A stretch of DNA of 64,000 bases. Source: Agapetus fuscipes. Taxonomy: Eukaryota; Arthropoda; Insecta; Trichoptera; Glossosomatidae. The translations under genes were made by a program, and so were the position numbers. Positions 61,876 to 64,000 of the stretch are shown here, piece after piece (position 1 is the stretch's first letter; each line of letters starts with the position of its first letter). The notes under the pieces were generated by a model. The model was not told the origin of the DNA. It did no database searches and worked only from the letters and a program-made list of their open reading frames with translations. The stretch covers positions 12,192,524 to 12,256,523 of the forward strand of contig OX637343.1 in NCBI GenBank assembly GCA_951799405.1. The letters run 5' to 3'.

Positions 61876-64000
61876 TGTAGACGAGTGTGTACGAGGACAC
61901 ACAGAAGTACACTCACTTACCAATGTACTCGCACTCGACCCGTGTGAACGGTTGTAATTTTGAAAATGGAATTTTCACCGCCGCTTTGTTCACCAGCCTG
62001 TTCGGGCTGCTGTGCTCACACAATAAACGGCCAGGACATTTTTTTTGTACCTAACTAAATATTTAACACAATTTCGCTTACATGCCTGCTAATGGCGGTG
62101 GAAAATCTGGCACACGATTTACACACATATGCCGAGCGCTACATGCCGCAAAAACTTTGTTTGCCCTTCAGAATATCATGAGAAGCAAAATGTAAACGAG
62201 TGCCTATTTATTTATACAAATGACTCTCATTGGAGGGCAGACTGCAGGAAGAAGGCATTTTGTTGGCTGAGGAAGGCGTGTGACTGGTTCCATTGCAGCT
62301 CTCAGTCACTTTTGTGGCAGTTGCCCAAGGAGTAGGTGGAAAACCATTTTAATGATTTTCAACCTGCAATAACTAAACAATTTTAATGGAGTAGGGACAA
62401 CATAATGGTGACTGTTCTGATGTAAAATAATAATAAAAAATCCTGGATGCGCAAACATCTGAGGTTTATTTTTTTACTGTTTTTTTTAAGTAGGTAAATC
62501 TTTAATAACGAATTACTAATGATCTCCAAAGCAACCCAGCTTGCTGACATCACATTTTTTATGTCATTTGTACAGAATCCATTATTGGATAAAGGACGTA
62601 ATGTACCTACCTACTTACCTACACAAAAAATGGCCGATAGGATGACTTCTATTATTTCCTTCCCAAATAACGCCCCAAGTGTCTTTTTGCCTCAATGCTT
62701 TTTGCTTTAAAAAATACAATCAGATTTTTTGTAAAATGAAATTTGCTCCATGGGTGAGTTTTGTCTACAGGAACCGTTAGAAATTGGAAATAATAAACTT
62801 GAAGTTACTTAAGTATTTGAAAATTTAAAAAAATATAAACAATTTCAAAAATTATATTACAATAACTTTCGTTATTTGTGTACCGTAATTGACGAGATTT
62901 TATATAATGTATAGATTTAAAAACAACTCGTACTTAAAATCCATACAAAATTTAATCTCGTTGCTCAGGTACCCACTCATGTACCCACTATAAAAAAACG
63001 CTCAGGATTTTTTTTCTTTGAAAAAAAATGTTAGTTCAAGAATCATTAGGCAATGGAAATCGTGTATTTATTTTGTTGCATTGTGTGCATAAAAAAGTGC
63101 AAAAACAAAAAGCATATGTGAGTAGGTATATCTATTTATAGCTTCATTGGCATAAGTACCTAATTGCCATAAAAAACACTGCACAAAAGTACCTACATGA
63201 CATATCGTGAAATGACGACTCTAATGTCTTCAGTCTGGTCGTCCTTGTTGTTTAATTAAATGAACCAGTTTGATAATGTAGGTAGCAATCAAATTCCATG
63301 TAGGAATGATATTATGGCATCAGCTGTTCAAAGGCATTTTTTCACAATGGTAGATTAGTGACGGACCTCTAACCTACCTACCCAACAACCGAACCAATAG
63401 TCGCTTTCGGTCGCTACATCGCTCGCCTCTGTACAGCGTTTGACAGACGGGATAATATAACCAAAAATAATAACTCTTTAATTTGCCTTTGTCGAATGTG
63501 CGAATATCAAGAAGTGTTCGTTTGAATATTAGTTTAACTTATAAATAATAGTAAAGAATTGTTTTTCTCGATTTGTTTCGTCGCTTCAATATTTGCGGTA
63601 GGTCGAAAGATAGATTTGTACAATAATTCACTTTTTCGCATTTCTAAAAGTGTTCTCTTAAATTGTTTGCTTTAATTTCAAATTTCAAATTTGTTTTCTA
63701 TTTCTAAATTCAGTTCTTTTGTTTTAGTTTTAAATTTAGAACTAAATGGTTTAAAAATATATTCGTTCTTTTTTTAAAATTAGCACTTACCTACTGCTAC
63801 ATTGTTAATGAATTTCTTTCTTTCAACATTCTAGTGCATTATTTCTATCGCATTGATTTCTTGATTACATTGTGATTGTGTGCATGTTTTCAGTGTTCTT
63901 TCAGCTTTCTGTGTGCAAAATTACTAGTGCCTTTTTTAAAAATAATATTTTTCTCTTCTCGTAAATGTCATAATTATTTTTTGTGCGTCGCAGTTGAATA
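61876..64000. other. AT-rich intergenic to the right edge, nothing recognised
   Basis: Several short frames, none with a domain. Frequent GTAGGTA/TACCTAC words. No copy of the window's repeat families was recognised, so this 2.1 kb is the longest repeat-poor stretch and could flank a gene outside the window. Confidence 0.3.

Noticed and set aside
62129..62335. Cysteine-rich 68-codon frame
   Set aside because: Seven cysteines are suggestive, but there is no signal peptide, no spacing pattern of a known family and no supporting context.

Overview
The window looks like intergenic DNA of an arthropod, most likely an insect and possibly a moth or butterfly. It is AT-rich, has no operons or long ORFs, carries short GTAGGTA/TACCTAC-type motifs and a few TTAGG-type units, and is packed with non-LTR retrotransposons, tRNA-derived SINEs, solo LTRs and DNA-transposon miniatures. 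The insect call rests on this general character, not on a diagnostic gene. No tRNA, rRNA, CRISPR or bacterial feature was found. The only probable host coding sequence is the last 54 codons of a GC-rich exon at the left edge (2-166). Degenerate copies of that same coding end repeat downstream of its stop codon to about 1490, split by a probable solo LTR.

The remaining ~62 kb is a TE graveyard with a few abundant families. (1) T-tail: a ~250 bp unit starting TTCCTTGACTTATAGG and ending in (ATTAG)n, about 30 copies. It is also the 3' end of a non-LTR retrotransposon whose reverse-transcriptase region survives at 45180-46567. (2) SINE A: tRNA-derived, ~290-350 bp, with a 3' end that matches the 3' end of a CR1/L2-like LINE at 41484-42000. 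(3) SINE B: tRNA-derived, ~320 bp, with clear A and B boxes. (4) SINE C: a rarer tRNA-derived family. (5) CR1/L2-like LINE 3' ends (11298-12013, 24370-24567, 28355-28480, 41484-42000) and another LINE 3' end (34889-35310). (6) DNA transposons and MITEs, several with perfect target-site duplications: hAT-like at 18559, 22580 and 49807, Mutator-like at 50371, Harbinger-like at 20624, and a piggyBac-like remnant at 53447. (7) Hammerhead-ribozyme-like cores at 4053, 13368 and 42373, of the kind described for Penelope-like elements and animal retrozymes. (8) A ~180 bp tandem repeat array at 8470-9615 built around short CTACG/CGTAG palindromes.

Layout: 1-1.5 kb, gene end plus repeated 3' flank. 2-8 kb, SINE A copies and a hammerhead-bearing inverted repeat. 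8-9.6 kb, LINE fragment and satellite. 9.7-33 kb, T-tail copies nested with SINEs, a solo LTR and hAT elements. 33-36 kb, MITEs and a LINE end. 36-47 kb, SINEs, CR1-like LINE and the best LINE copy. 47-54.5 kb, poor in recognised repeats at first, then a dense DNA-transposon cluster. 54.5-62 kb, SINE B and T-tail copies. 62-64 kb, AT-rich sequence with nothing recognised.

The strongest leads are: the T-tail unit has a fixed 5' boundary although it is a LINE 3' UTR, which suggests a non-autonomous element; the SINE A/LINE 3'-end match suggests a mobilisation partnership; SINE A has an alternative poly(A)-ended tail; the hammerhead-like cores have palindromic helix III sequences; and a host coding end has been tandemly duplicated past its stop codon.
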